Numbered from the stretch's first letter, positions 42,044 to 51,152 are shown. The stretch: DNA of 64,000 nucleotides from Zhenhengia yiwuensis (GCF_014384995.1 NZ_JACRSY010000012.1:44871-108870); one strand, 5' to 3'. The notes: a model not told the origin generated them from the sequence alone. Numbers and translations are program-made.

Positions 42044-42778
42044 TTATAGTGCTAGACATACTGTTAGGATATAAGCTTTGTTTATTTTCACAACTTCTTC
42101 CTCTAATACACGCATACATTCACGGACAGTGCTACCTGTTGTATAAATATCATCTATAAAAGCAATAGTAATACCTTCATTAAAAGGTACTACTTCTTTT
42201 ACTTTTATAGCTCCTTTAATATTGGTAGCACGTTCTTCTTTCTTGCAAGATGACTGTGGCTTAGTTTCCTTGCATCTTTCTAATACGTCATATACAGGGA
42301 TACCTGTTTTATAACTAAGCTCATTAGCCAAATCTAGTGCCTGATTAAAACCTCTTTTCTGATACCTTTTCTTAGAAATTGGAATAGGTACTAAAACATC
42401 TAGCTCCCTCTTTAATTCCTCCATCCAACTTTCTATCATGAGTTCACTATAGCCCTTAGCATATTTTCTAATTCCTGTGTACTTCCATCTTTGAACACTT
42501 TCCTTATATAAATCTCTGTAAGGAAAAAGAGCCCTTACGCGCAATAAACGCAAAGGCTCCTCATTACAGTAAATGCATGTTTCCTCATGAAATGCATAAG
42601 GTTTCCCACATCTATTACATATATCCCTCTCTAAAAGCTGTACCTTACACTGATTACAAGTCAAGCTTTCTATAGGTGATTCTAAAATCTTAGAGCAGAT
42701 TATACACTTATCCGGACATATCATTTCCTTTAAAATAGCCTTTAACACCTTTGTACCCCTTTGCCTAAATGATCCCAA
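42044..42778 (-). CDS. comF: ComF family phosphoribosyltransferase-like protein
   Basis: A 244-residue protein. Two N-terminal C4 zinc-ribbon pairs (C-x2-C motifs around residues 18-66) are followed by a type I phosphoribosyltransferase fold with the PRPP motif I-A-F-I-D-D-I-Y-T-T-G-S-T. ComF proteins assist natural transformation and DNA uptake; the enzymatic reaction is not settled. The start is 1 nt from the recD2 stop, so the two form one unit of DNA-processing genes. Confidence 0.88.
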   Translation of the reverse strand: MGSFRQRGTKVLKAILKEMICPDKCIICSKILESPIESLTCNQCKVQLLERDICNRCGKPYAFHEETCIYCNEEPLRLLRVRALFPYRDLYKESVQRWKYTGIRKYAKGYSELMIESWMEELKRELDVLVPIPISKKRYQKRGFNQALDLANELSYKTGIPVYDVLERCKETKPQSSCKKEERATNIKGAIKVKEVVPFNEGITIAFIDDIYTTGSTVRECMRVLEEEVVKINKAYILTVCLAL

Positions 42779-42779
42779 G

Positions 42780-45014
42780 CTAAATTAACTGTCTAAGATG
42801 TGTCATTAAATTTGTATAACGTTCAAGTTCACTGTTATTTGCAATCATACGCGAAACTGTATCTTTAAGCCCTACTACAACAACCATTTTCTTCGCTCTT
42901 GTAACTCCTGTGTACAGTAGATTACGACTTAAAAGCATCGGTGGGCCACTATGAATTGGTAAGATGACTACCGGGTACTCACTCCCTTGTGACTTATGGA
43001 TGGTAACTGCATAAGCGAGCTCAAGTTCATCAAGCTGATTAAACTCATACTCCGCCGTCTTGTGGTCGTCAAACAATACAGTAAGTACTTCCCTCTGTAA
43101 GTCAATGGCTTTCACCATACCACAGTCGCCGTTAAATACGCCAATCCCTTCATCTAAAGGATAACCTGTAGGTGCTAGGATTTTCCAAGGCGTATTGTAG
43201 TTATTCTTAATCTGCATAACTTTATCTCCTATACGGAAGATGGTGTCACGATACTCCTTCTCTACTTTTGTAAGCGCTGGAGGATTAAGGGCTTTTTGAA
43301 GCACCTTATTGAGCTCATTCACACCTAGGAGCCCTTTACGCATCGGTACAAGTACTTGTATTTCCTTTAGCGGGTCTACCTTCTGAAACTTAGGAATACG
43401 TGTTGTAATGAGCTCAATAATGGTATCTTGTACTTGCTGCTGTACGCTACGTGCCATAAAGAAGAAGTCTGTATTCTTTTCATTATAAACAGGCTCATCT
43501 CCTTGATTGATACGATGGGCATTCATAACAATAGCACTCTCTTGTGCCTGCCTGAAAATCTGAGTCAGTCTTACCACTGGAAGGCGTTCACTACGAATCA
43601 TATCCTTAAGAACATTTCCTGCTCCTACTGAAGGGAGCTGATCAGCATCCCCAATAAGAATAACTCTTTGCCCTTCTTGCACTGCTTGCATTAAGGCATA
43701 CATAAGGTTCACATCTACCATAGACATCTCATCAATAACAATAACGTCTGCTTCTAGAGGATTCTCTGCATTACGATTAAACATCTGTCTTTGGTCATCT
43801 TCTTTAAGGTAGCCTATTTCAAGTAAACGGTGGATGGTTTGAGCCTGCATGTTAGTTGCTTCGCTCATACGCTTTGCAGCTCTTCCTGTAGGTGCTGCAA
43901 GAAGTACATCCTCTCCAGCCTTCTCTAGCATATGCAAAATAGCTTTAATAGTTGTAGTTTTACCTGTACCCGGCCCCCCTGTTAGGATCGTTACCCCATT
44001 AAGAAGGACGTGTCTTACTGCCTCTCTTTGTTCTTCTACTAGCTTAATTTCAAGTTCTTTCTCTGTCTGCTTCAGCTCTCTTTCAAAATCAAAAGGCATA
44101 TCTTTTTCATAAAGAGCTGCTAAGTCAATAAGCTTACGTGCAATCTGCAACTCTCTGTCAAATAAGTACTTAAGGAATACACAAATCCTATTATCATAAT
44201 TCTTGACAATAATCGTACGTTGTATACTCAACTCGTCTAAAGCATTCTCGATAAGCATAATGGCTTCTTCTGGCACCGTAAGCAATTCTCTTGCCCGCCC
44301 AATAAGTAGGTCACGTGGTAAATAAGTATGCCCTTCTAAAGAAGCATTATTAAGGAGATATAACACACCTGTCTTAATACGTTGTGGGTCATTGCGCGCA
44401 ATACCAATCTGCATAGCAATTTCATCAGCCTTTTTAAAGCCTATACCAAAGATATCCTCTGCTAATCGATAAGGATTAGTCTTAATCACTTCTACTGTCT
44501 GATCTTTATAGCGTTTATAAATCTTAATAGCATAAGTCGGTGTAATACCAAACTCTTGAAGAACCATCATGGCTGTCCTTAGCTCATGCTGCGCTCTAAA
44601 GACTTCGCTAATTTCCTTTGCCTTTTTCTCGCTAATTCCTTGGATTTGAGAAAGCACTGTAGGTTCACTTTCTATAATTCTAAAAGTATCTAAACCAAAG
44701 TGCTTAACAATTTTACGTGCTGTCTTGGGCCCAATCCCTTTAATGGCACCTGAAGCCAAATACCTTTCAATCCCCTGTACAGTCTTTGGAATACTTTTAT
44801 CAAAGGTATCTACTTTAAGCTGTCTGCCGTATATAGGATGCGTGGTCCATTCCCCTACAATACGCACCTCTTCACCAGGATGAACACCTAGCATCATGCC
44901 TACACAAGATACTTCTTCACCTTCATATTCAATGGTACAAACTGTATAGCCATTTTCTTCATTTTGATAAATAATATCTTCTACAATGCCCTCTACTACT
45001 AATTGTTCTTCCAT
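42780..45014 (-). CDS. recD2: ATP-dependent helicase RecD2
   Basis: A 744-residue SF1B 5'-3' DNA helicase of the RecBC-independent type. The N-terminal OB-like region and helix-hairpin-helix elements (around residues 85-200) precede Walker A G-G-P-G-T-G-K-T-T at 346-354. D-E-M-S-M-V, G-D-A-D-Q-L-P-S-V-G and the late H-K-S-Q-G-S-E-Y motif follow. The length fits RecD2 rather than the shorter RecD. It acts in mismatch repair and replication-fork maintenance in Bacillus. It lies 14 nt after a small hypothetical gene. Confidence 0.93.
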   Translation of the reverse strand: MEEQLVVEGIVEDIIYQNEENGYTVCTIEYEGEEVSCVGMMLGVHPGEEVRIVGEWTTHPIYGRQLKVDTFDKSIPKTVQGIERYLASGAIKGIGPKTARKIVKHFGLDTFRIIESEPTVLSQIQGISEKKAKEISEVFRAQHELRTAMMVLQEFGITPTYAIKIYKRYKDQTVEVIKTNPYRLAEDIFGIGFKKADEIAMQIGIARNDPQRIKTGVLYLLNNASLEGHTYLPRDLLIGRARELLTVPEEAIMLIENALDELSIQRTIIVKNYDNRICVFLKYLFDRELQIARKLIDLAALYEKDMPFDFERELKQTEKELEIKLVEEQREAVRHVLLNGVTILTGGPGTGKTTTIKAILHMLEKAGEDVLLAAPTGRAAKRMSEATNMQAQTIHRLLEIGYLKEDDQRQMFNRNAENPLEADVIVIDEMSMVDVNLMYALMQAVQEGQRVILIGDADQLPSVGAGNVLKDMIRSERLPVVRLTQIFRQAQESAIVMNAHRINQGDEPVYNEKNTDFFFMARSVQQQVQDTIIELITTRIPKFQKVDPLKEIQVLVPMRKGLLGVNELNKVLQKALNPPALTKVEKEYRDTIFRIGDKVMQIKNNYNTPWKILAPTGYPLDEGIGVFNGDCGMVKAIDLQREVLTVLFDDHKTAEYEFNQLDELELAYAVTIHKSQGSEYPVVILPIHSGPPMLLSRNLLYTGVTRAKKMVVVVGLKDTVSRMIANNSELERYTNLMTHLRQLI

Positions 45015-45028
45015 CTCTACTCACCTTT

Positions 45029-45370
45029 TCATTTATTACGAATGAGTTCAATCACAACCTTCTCTTCATCATACCCAATCGTAGCTTCATCTATCATTGT
45101 TCCTACTAGTCCAAGTTCTTCTGAGCTGTCTGTCTCACCAGCTAACTCCCAGTAATACTCTTCCATCTCACGCTCTCTCGGATAGCTTAAAAACTGTTTT
45201 AAATCATTAATACATTCTTCTATATAATCTAATGCCTCAGCCTCTACTGTAATGACTTCTCGATCTGGCAAGTCATTGATTTTTATATTCAAGCTCTTTG
45301 GATGATGCTCCATAAAAAATGTTGTTAACTCATCCACCATTTTAGCTATTTTTTTTATCTCATGTCTCAT
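45029..45370 (-). CDS. Conserved hypothetical protein, 113 residues
   Basis: A small acidic protein with no family that I recognise. From the ATG at 45370, which has AGGAG 8 nt upstream, it begins M-R-H-E-I-K-K-I. It holds a helix-rich first part and an acidic second part (E-E-Y-Y-W-E-L). No signal peptide, Cys pair or membrane span is seen. It overlaps the DUF1576 gene end by 11 nt and lies 14 nt before recD2, so it is translated as part of the same operon. Confidence 0.6.
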   Translation of the reverse strand: MRHEIKKIAKMVDELTTFFMEHHPKSLNIKINDLPDREVITVEAEALDYIEECINDLKQFLSYPREREMEEYYWELAGETDSSEELGLVGTMIDEATIGYDEEKVVIELIRNK

Positions 45371-46637
45371 TCTTCTTCTCCTTTTTAAATGCATCAATTA
45401 AAGGGATTAAAACAGCTGCTACAATACCACCAGATAATCCATTGTTATAAAGCATAAGTCCACCATGCATAGCTCCTATATTAACAACAAAAGCCATATG
45501 GAGCATCCCTGCTACAATACCCCATAACGCGCCAAATTCACCGGCAACAGGTGCAAGTGTTGTCCCAAACAAAGCTGACATGACTAATGTAGAGATAGGC
45601 TTATCAATCCCAAACATGACCCACCCTAAACATACACCTAATACAATAGGCCATGTATTTTTAGGATGCTTACCAAAGCTTCCAAATCCCATTACAGCTA
45701 GGACAGCTGCTATGGTTGGTCCATTCATAACGCCACCTACTACAAGGACAAAGGCAATACTTAAAAGCCCTAATATGCCCATGTTCATAATACTTAAACC
45801 AAAACCATCCTGTTTTATCACATCTGTAACAAGACGCCCCGTATGTTTCATAACATCTCTGTAGCCTTTAAAACTTCGTTCATTAATTCGCCAGCCCAGT
45901 ATAATTAAAGTTATACTATATAAAACAAAAAAGATAATAACAGCTGGATTGTTTTCTTGCAACAAAAGACTATTTGCCTCAATATTCACCTTAGAGACAT
46001 CTAAAATAGAATAAACAAGCATCCCTACCAAGCCTGCTGCTGTACCCATATTATAAAGATTGTAACCTGAATGGAGAGTAAGTATATGGGCAGAAATAGT
46101 TGGCATAATAAATCCAATAAATCCACCGACTACAGCATTCATCACTATCACAAGCATTAAATGGTCAGACATAGCCCCTGCAATAAGGCTACTGATTGGA
46201 CTAAAGGCTGTGGAGAACATATTAATTAATACAACGTTCTTATAAGGAATCTGATGATACCTACTATATATAAAGCCCCCAAAATAAAAAGGCCATATAT
46301 TAAAGATATTTTTTCCCATAAAACTAAACCCTGCTAATAGGAATAAAGCTGCAATAATAATCCCATTAGGCTTTAAATCTAACTTTTTTATTAACCATAA
46401 ATTAATAAGTAATACTAAAGCTGCATTGACTAGGGTAGGTCCTACTCCTGCTATAGCTAAATAATCTGTAAGAAGTACATCATTTGATTTTAAAATGATT
46501 TGAAACCCCTGCGAAAGCTCGCTTAAGTTGGTAGTCAAAAATGCATAAAGCAACATTGCCAAAGGTAGAATATACAGTACTCTGTACATGACTCTACTGG
46601 AAACTTTTTTTCTTCTGGTAATCTTGACTGTCTTCAT
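45360..46637 (-). CDS. DUF1576 family membrane protein
   Basis: A 425-residue polytopic protein with about ten to twelve hydrophobic segments and short loops. It resembles the DUF1576 family of Firmicutes and Fusobacteria, annotated only as membrane proteins. Conserved-looking glycine-rich stretches lie near residues 135-160 and 370-410, including the M-H-G-G-L-M-L-Y-N-N-G segment. It is the first gene of the operon with recD2-comF; no substrate is suggested by its neighbours. Confidence 0.7.
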   Translation of the reverse strand: MKTVKITRRKKVSSRVMYRVLYILPLAMLLYAFLTTNLSELSQGFQIILKSNDVLLTDYLAIAGVGPTLVNAALVLLINLWLIKKLDLKPNGIIIAALFLLAGFSFMGKNIFNIWPFYFGGFIYSRYHQIPYKNVVLINMFSTAFSPISSLIAGAMSDHLMLVIVMNAVVGGFIGFIMPTISAHILTLHSGYNLYNMGTAAGLVGMLVYSILDVSKVNIEANSLLLQENNPAVIIFFVLYSITLIILGWRINERSFKGYRDVMKHTGRLVTDVIKQDGFGLSIMNMGILGLLSIAFVLVVGGVMNGPTIAAVLAVMGFGSFGKHPKNTWPIVLGVCLGWVMFGIDKPISTLVMSALFGTTLAPVAGEFGALWGIVAGMLHMAFVVNIGAMHGGLMLYNNGLSGGIVAAVLIPLIDAFKKEKKNET

Positions 46638-46672
46638 GTATTCTCCTTTTTATTATGATGATACTTCTATGA

Positions 46673-46703
46673 TAAAAAGACTTGCCCTTTTGGGCAAGCC
46701 TTT
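46673..46703 (-). terminator. Terminator of metK
   Basis: A 9-bp stem (GGCTTGCCC arm, AAAA loop) followed on the minus strand by TTTTTATC, 13 nt after the metK stop. Confidence 0.85.
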
Positions 46704-46715
46704 TATGAAATAACT

Positions 46716-47903
46716 TTATTGAATAGCAGCTTTAAGCGCTTCTGCTTTATCTGTTTGTTCCCATGGAAGAGATACATCTGTGCGACCGAAATGTCCGTAT
46801 GCAGCTGTTTGTTTGTAGATTGGTCTTCTAAGATCTAGCATTTTAATAATGCCTGCTGGACGAAGGTCGAAGTTTTCTCTTACGATTTCTACAAGTCTTT
46901 CATCACTTACAACACCTGTACCATGTGTATTTACAAGGATAGATACTGGGTGTGCTACACCGATTGCATAAGCAATTTCGATTTCACATTTTGTAGCAAG
47001 TCCTGCTGCTACAATATTTTTTGCAACGTATCTTGCTGCGTATGCTGCTGAACGGTCTACTTTTGTTGGATCTTTTCCTGAGAAAGCTCCACCGCCGTGG
47101 CTTGCATATCCACCGTATGTATCTACGATGATTTTACGTCCTGTAAGACCTGCATCCCCTACTGGACCACCGATTACGAAACGGCCTGTTGGGTTGATGA
47201 AATATTTTGTTTCTGCATCAAGAAGCTCTGCTGGAATAACTGGTTTAATAACATGTTCCATAATGTCTTCATGAATTTGTTCTTGTGAAATTTCTTCTGC
47301 ATGTTGAGTTGAGATAACAACTGCATCTACTCTTACTACTTTATCTCCATCATACTCAACTGTTACTTGTGATTTACCATCTGGACGAAGGTAAGGAAGT
47401 GTACCATTTTTACGTACTTCTGTAAGTCTACGTGTAAGTCTGTGTGCAAGAGAAATTGGCATTGGCATAAGCTCTGGTGTTTCATTACAAGCAAAACCAA
47501 ACATCATACCTTGGTCCCCAGCACCTGTAGCTTCAATACCTTCTTCTGTTAAATCCCCTTTTCTATTTTCAAGAGCTGTATCAACACCCATAGCAATATC
47601 TGGTGATTGTTCATCAAGTGCTACAATTACGCCACATGTATTACCATCAAAACCAAAGTTTGGATTGTTATAGCCAATTTCATTAATTGTGTCACGTGCG
47701 ATTTTATTAATGTCTACATAGCAACTTGTAGTAATCTCTCCCATTACAAGTACAAGACCTGTTGTAACTGCTGTTTCACATGCAACTCTCGCCTGTGGGT
47801 CTTGTGCGTAGATAGCATCTAATACTGAATCTGAAATCTGGTCAGCAATTTTATCTGGATGTCCTTCTGTTACTGATTCTGATGTGAATAGTCTTCTTGC
47901 CAT
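46716..47903 (-). CDS. metK: S-adenosylmethionine synthetase
   Basis: A 395-residue enzyme making S-adenosylmethionine from Met and ATP. It has the V-T-E-G-H-P-D-K-I-A-D-Q motif, G-A-G-D-Q-G-M-M-F-G for ATP, and G-G-G-A-F-S-G-K-D-P-T-K-V-D-R-S. Length is canonical. It is under a SAM-I riboswitch with a terminator, so product feedback controls the transcript. Confidence 0.98.
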   Translation of the reverse strand: MARRLFTSESVTEGHPDKIADQISDSVLDAIYAQDPQARVACETAVTTGLVLVMGEITTSCYVDINKIARDTINEIGYNNPNFGFDGNTCGVIVALDEQSPDIAMGVDTALENRKGDLTEEGIEATGAGDQGMMFGFACNETPELMPMPISLAHRLTRRLTEVRKNGTLPYLRPDGKSQVTVEYDGDKVVRVDAVVISTQHAEEISQEQIHEDIMEHVIKPVIPAELLDAETKYFINPTGRFVIGGPVGDAGLTGRKIIVDTYGGYASHGGGAFSGKDPTKVDRSAAYAARYVAKNIVAAGLATKCEIEIAYAIGVAHPVSILVNTHGTGVVSDERLVEIVRENFDLRPAGIIKMLDLRRPIYKQTAAYGHFGRTDVSLPWEQTDKAEALKAAIQ

Positions 47904-47967
47904 TTCAAAATCCTCCTTAAAATTGTTTTAAATAAAGTTGTTTTAAAGATGTATAAATGCGATCTAG

Positions 47968-48130
47968 ATAAAAAAATAAAGGCCTCACGAATGAGGCCCT
48001 GTCTACATAATCACTAAGTGATACATCCTCATCTTACAAGTACATTATGTACTTGTGGGAATTGGCACCCGCTATACGCTGGTTGCCGGGTTTCATAGGG
48101 CCCTGTCCCTCCACCTCTCTGGATAAGAAT
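47968..48130 (-). promoter_or_regulatory. SAM-I (S-box) riboswitch upstream of metK
   Basis: The minus-strand leader has the S-box hallmarks: CTTATCCAGAGAGGTGGAGGG, the AAACCCGGCAACC core, GGTGCCAATTCC and a closing GATGAG. After the aptamer a GGCCTCA/TGAGGCC hairpin (47981-47998) with a T-rich tail is the expression-platform terminator. SAM binding should terminate the metK transcript. Confidence 0.97.
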
Positions 48131-48160
48131 TACTCATCAATATTTAATTTACAATTTATT

Positions 48161-48188
48161 ATTATAAATAAGATTTATTATTTGTCAA
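48161..48188 (-). promoter_or_regulatory. Promoter of the metK transcript
   Basis: Perfect TTGACA (48183-48188), 16-nt spacer, perfect TATAAT (48161-48166), about 30 nt before the riboswitch aptamer. Confidence 0.85.
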
Positions 48189-48243
48189 GCGTAATTTTTA
48201 GAACTTTTATTAGATGCCTTTTAATGATCTATCACGAAATGCT

Positions 48244-49254
48244 TTATACATAAGGATTTCTTTTCTTATTTTTAGAATATTTATACTCTACAAATAAACC
48301 TGTTCCCACAGCCACACAAGAAATAGCTTCATCTGCAATAACTGCATTAATACCTATTTTTTCTGTAATAAGTTTGTCTAATCCATAGATTAAGCTACCG
48401 CCACCTGTGAGTACAATTCCTCTATCAGATATATCGGCTGCAAGCTCTGGTGGTGTCATTTCTAACACATCTCGAATAGCTTCAACCATATCATCAATAG
48501 GTTCACGAAGTGCCTCTAATATTTCATCTGAAGATAGCACAACATTTTTAGGCAAACCTGAAACAAGGTTACGCCCCTTTGCTGTCATCTCTACAGGTAC
48601 CTCTCGTTTAAAAGCACATCCTATTGTCTTTTTAACTTCTTCCGCAGTTCTTTCCCCAATCAAAATATTATGTTTACGTTTTAGATAATATGCAATAGCA
48701 TCATCTAAATTGTCTCCCGCCGTTTTAATAGACTTGTTAACAACCGTTCCACCTAATGAAATAACAGCAATATCCGTTGTTCCTCCCCCAATGTCTACAA
48801 TCATGCTCCCACACGGTCTACTAATATCTATCCCCGCACCAATAGCTGCTGCTATCGGCTCTTCTATAATATCTACTTTTCTTGCACCTGCTTGCCTTGT
48901 AGCATCCTCTACAGCACGCTTTTCTACTTCAGTGACCCCGCTCGGTACACATACAGCAATTCTAGGTTTAATCAGCCTAGGTCCAATTGCCTTATGAATA
49001 AAATATTTCAGCATTTTTTCTGTTGCTTCATAATCATCAATAACGCCACGTCTAAGTGGTCTAATAGCTGTAATATTCTGTGGTGTACGCCCAAGCATAG
49101 CACGTGCCTGCTCTCCTACTGCAATGACTTCGCCGGTCTTAGTATGAACGGCTACAATAGAAGGTTCCTGCAAAACGATGCCTTTACCTTTTATGTAGAT
49201 AAGAACAGATGCTGTTCCTAAATCAATGCCTATATCTGCTCCGCTTCCAAACAT
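48244..49254 (-). CDS. mreB: Rod-shape determining protein MreB (Mbl-like)
   Basis: A 336-residue actin homologue that organises lateral cell-wall synthesis. The phosphate-1 motif D-I-G-I-D-L-G-T, the I-G-G-G-T-T-D segment and the adenosine-loop T-G-G-G-S-L are present. There is no mreCD behind it; instead it lies downstream of spoIIID, as in many Clostridia where the copy is called mbl or mreB. It has its own promoter. Confidence 0.93.
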   Translation of the reverse strand: MFGSGADIGIDLGTASVLIYIKGKGIVLQEPSIVAVHTKTGEVIAVGEQARAMLGRTPQNITAIRPLRRGVIDDYEATEKMLKYFIHKAIGPRLIKPRIAVCVPSGVTEVEKRAVEDATRQAGARKVDIIEEPIAAAIGAGIDISRPCGSMIVDIGGGTTDIAVISLGGTVVNKSIKTAGDNLDDAIAYYLKRKHNILIGERTAEEVKKTIGCAFKREVPVEMTAKGRNLVSGLPKNVVLSSDEILEALREPIDDMVEAIRDVLEMTPPELAADISDRGIVLTGGGSLIYGLDKLITEKIGINAVIADEAISCVAVGTGLFVEYKYSKNKKRNPYV

Positions 49255-49303
49255 CTCTCATTTCTCCTACTTTTCTGCTATTTTTCATCATAAAATTACT
49301 TTC

Positions 49304-49332
49304 ATTATACTAGAAAAGAATTTCTAGTGCAA
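49304..49332 (-). promoter_or_regulatory. Promoter of mreB with an inverted repeat in the spacer
   Basis: TTGCAC (49327-49332), 17 nt, TATAAT (49304-49309). The spacer is nearly palindromic (CTAGAAA/TTTCTAG), a possible operator. It lies between the spoIIID terminator and mreB. Confidence 0.7.
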
Positions 49333-49352
49333 AATGTTTTTTCTCATGTAAA

Positions 49353-49378
49353 AAGGGGCTACTTTGCAGTAGCCCCTT
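49353..49378 (-). terminator. Terminator of spoIIID
   Basis: An 11-bp stem (AAGGGGCTACT arm) with a 4-nt loop, followed on the minus strand by T-rich sequence, 10 nt after the stop of the spoIIID 3' part. Confidence 0.85.
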
Positions 49379-49387
49379 CTCTTTTAT

Positions 49388-49531
49388 CTATTTCATTAAT
49401 CCTGAGTACTTTTCTTTCGTCGCTAATCCACCTCTTAGATGCCTTTCAGCTTTATTAAGTTCAAGCACCCTTCTGGCTTCCATAGCAAGTTTTGGATTAA
49501 TTTTCTCTAATCGTTCCGTAACATCTTTATG
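49388..49531 (-). CDS. spoIIID: spoIIID, 3' part (separated from its 5' part by a 10.6-kb element)
   Basis: The minus strand encodes V-H-K-D-V-T-E-R-L-E-K-I-N-P followed by a helical region, R-H-L-R-G-G and a Lys-rich end: the C-terminal half of the sporulation regulator SpoIIID. There is no start codon or ribosome site, and upstream the frame meets the recombinase gene. It continues the helix-turn-helix that is broken off at 60.14 kb. Joining both at the shared core restores 84 codons, close to the Bacillus length of 93. It stands directly before mreB, the usual spoIIID position. Confidence 0.93.
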   Translation of the reverse strand, partial: HKDVTERLEKINPKLAMEARRVLELNKAERHLRGGLATKEKYSGLMK

Positions 49532-49537
49532 GACTGT
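49518..49537. repeat. Attachment core, left copy (attR-like)
   Basis: A 20-bp sequence that recurs at 60126-60145 with 17 identities: GTAAC, TCTTT, TG and ACTGT are shared, three single positions differ. It marks the boundary between spoIIID 3' DNA and the element. The TG at 49530-49531 is the predicted crossover dinucleotide. Confidence 0.85.
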
Positions 49538-51137
49538 CTATATTAAATGGAACGGTTAAAGGCATCCCCTGTTCACTAAGCATTTTAAGTTTTACTTTAA
49601 CATCTCCTGTATGGGATACTTGAATCTCTTCAATGAGTTGCTTCAAGTCCATATTAGACCATTTAGACACTTCAAGTAGTTTATCAATGTCTTTAAAGTA
49701 CGTTCTTACTTCCTCTCCTATACTACTTGTTATACGTGTACTATCTATAATGTGTGCAAGCTGTAATTTGACTTTCTCAATCTCTTTATCTACAGGTAGA
49801 AGACATTCGTCTAACTCCTCTTCCGTAATAGATGATTTTGCATATAATTTGATATACTTTTTCCTTTCCTTCCTCAATTCTTCATACTGTTTTTTAAGTT
49901 GACTTTCATCTAAGTCAATTCCCCTTGTTATATCACTCACTAAAGCTTCTACTTCCTTAATCACTAGTTTAATAAAAGACTCTTTAGTAGAGATTAACTC
50001 CTTAAGATATTCTCTTATATGACCTAATAGAATATCCTCATCTATAACTGATTTATTGATACATGCATCCTTTCCTTTAGCATTGCGAATCGAACAACAC
50101 CACCTCTTATAGACTTTTCCCTCTTTACTGTACTGTCTTGTTCTTCTTCTAAATGTGTAACCACAATCTGCACATTTAATAAGATTTGAAAAGGGATACT
50201 TGGTGCTTTCTCTCTTATTTTCTAGATTAAAGCTCTTACTCCTTTCCTTTAGAATCCTCTGAACCTTTTCATAATCTTCATCACTTACAATTCTCAATTC
50301 TGGTCTTTCTACTACAATGTGGTCTTTAGCATCTATGACACGTCTTTTTTCTGTAATGAAGTCCGTAACTTCAGTCTTCCCATTCACAATTTTTCCAGTG
50401 TATATAGGATTTCTTAGTATGTCTATGACTGTCTTTTGATACCAGTTAGCTCGTTGTTGTTTCTTTGTTAACACTCCATTCTTATTTAGGTACTCTGCAA
50501 TCTTGAGAGTGCCATAACCTTCCTCTAGAAATAATTCATACATCTTCCTCACTGTATTTGCTTCGTACTCATTAATCTCTAATGTAAATGTATCTACTTT
50601 ATTGTAACCAAATACAAAGTTAGGTACTCTACCTTTCTTAGCATTAATTGCCTTCCCAAACTTAACACGTTCTGAGAGCTTCAAACTTTCCTCTTGAGCT
50701 ATAGAGACTAATACTGAGAGTACAAATTCTGAGTCAGTAGAACATAAGTTATTGTTTGTAAATAATACCTTGACCCCTATGGACTTGAGTTCTCTCACAA
50801 CTTTTAAGAAATCTACCGTATTTCTGGAAAATCTAGAGATATCCTTAACCGCTACCACTTCAAACTTCTTCAATCTTGCATCCTCTAACATCTCTTGGAA
50901 TTTAATCCTCTTCTTGACTTGCTTCCCACTAATCCCCTCATCTGCATAAATACCATATAGTTCATAACCATTATCACTCGCAAATTTTTCAAAATATTCC
51001 TTTTGTTTTTCTAAACTCTGTAGTTGTTCCTCTTTATCTGTAGATACTCTACAGTAGCATGCCATTTTCTTCGTCGTGTGTTTTGTAGTATTCATCGTGA
51101 ATCCATCCTTCTCTTGTGTATTCATTAGTCCGTTCAT
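49527..51137 (-). CDS. Large serine recombinase of the spoIIID element
   Basis: A 536-residue site-specific recombinase. The resolvase catalytic domain begins C-Y-C-R-V-S-T with nucleophile Ser32 and continues through D-I-S-R-F-S-R-N. A recombinase domain (about residues 185-300), a zinc ribbon (C-A-D-C-G-Y-T-F-R onward) and a coiled coil (about 395-460) follow. This is the architecture of phage integrases such as phiC31 and of SpoIVCA, which excises skin in Bacillus. GGAGG precedes the ATG by 8 nt. Its TAA stop lies inside the attachment core. Confidence 0.95.
   Translation of the reverse strand: MNGLMNTQEKDGFTMNTTKHTTKKMACYCRVSTDKEEQLQSLEKQKEYFEKFASDNGYELYGIYADEGISGKQVKKRIKFQEMLEDARLKKFEVVAVKDISRFSRNTVDFLKVVRELKSIGVKVLFTNNNLCSTDSEFVLSVLVSIAQEESLKLSERVKFGKAINAKKGRVPNFVFGYNKVDTFTLEINEYEANTVRKMYELFLEEGYGTLKIAEYLNKNGVLTKKQQRANWYQKTVIDILRNPIYTGKIVNGKTEVTDFITEKRRVIDAKDHIVVERPELRIVSDEDYEKVQRILKERSKSFNLENKRESTKYPFSNLIKCADCGYTFRRRTRQYSKEGKVYKRWCCSIRNAKGKDACINKSVIDEDILLGHIREYLKELISTKESFIKLVIKEVEALVSDITRGIDLDESQLKKQYEELRKERKKYIKLYAKSSITEEELDECLLPVDKEIEKVKLQLAHIIDSTRITSSIGEEVRTYFKDIDKLLEVSKWSNMDLKQLIEEIQVSHTGDVKVKLKMLSEQGMPLTVPFNIDSP
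49545..49559. repeat. attP arm, left
   Basis: This 15-bp sequence is the inverted complement, with one mismatch, of 60110-60124. When the element circularises the two lie symmetrically around the TG dinucleotide, as the half-site arms of a serine integrase attP. Confidence 0.7.
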
Positions 51138-51152
51138 ATGTATTCCTCCTAG

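Noticed and set aside
46640..46703. Promoter overlapping the metK terminator for the DUF1576 operon
   Set aside because: TTGCCC and TATCAT at 17-nt spacing can be drawn, but the -35 is poor and falls within the hairpin arm; not convincing without transcript data.
49388..49531. Separate spoIIID paralogue lacking its N-terminus
   Set aside because: It shares the 20-bp core with the 5' part, and joining gives a perfect in-frame SpoIIID; independent decay would not produce this.
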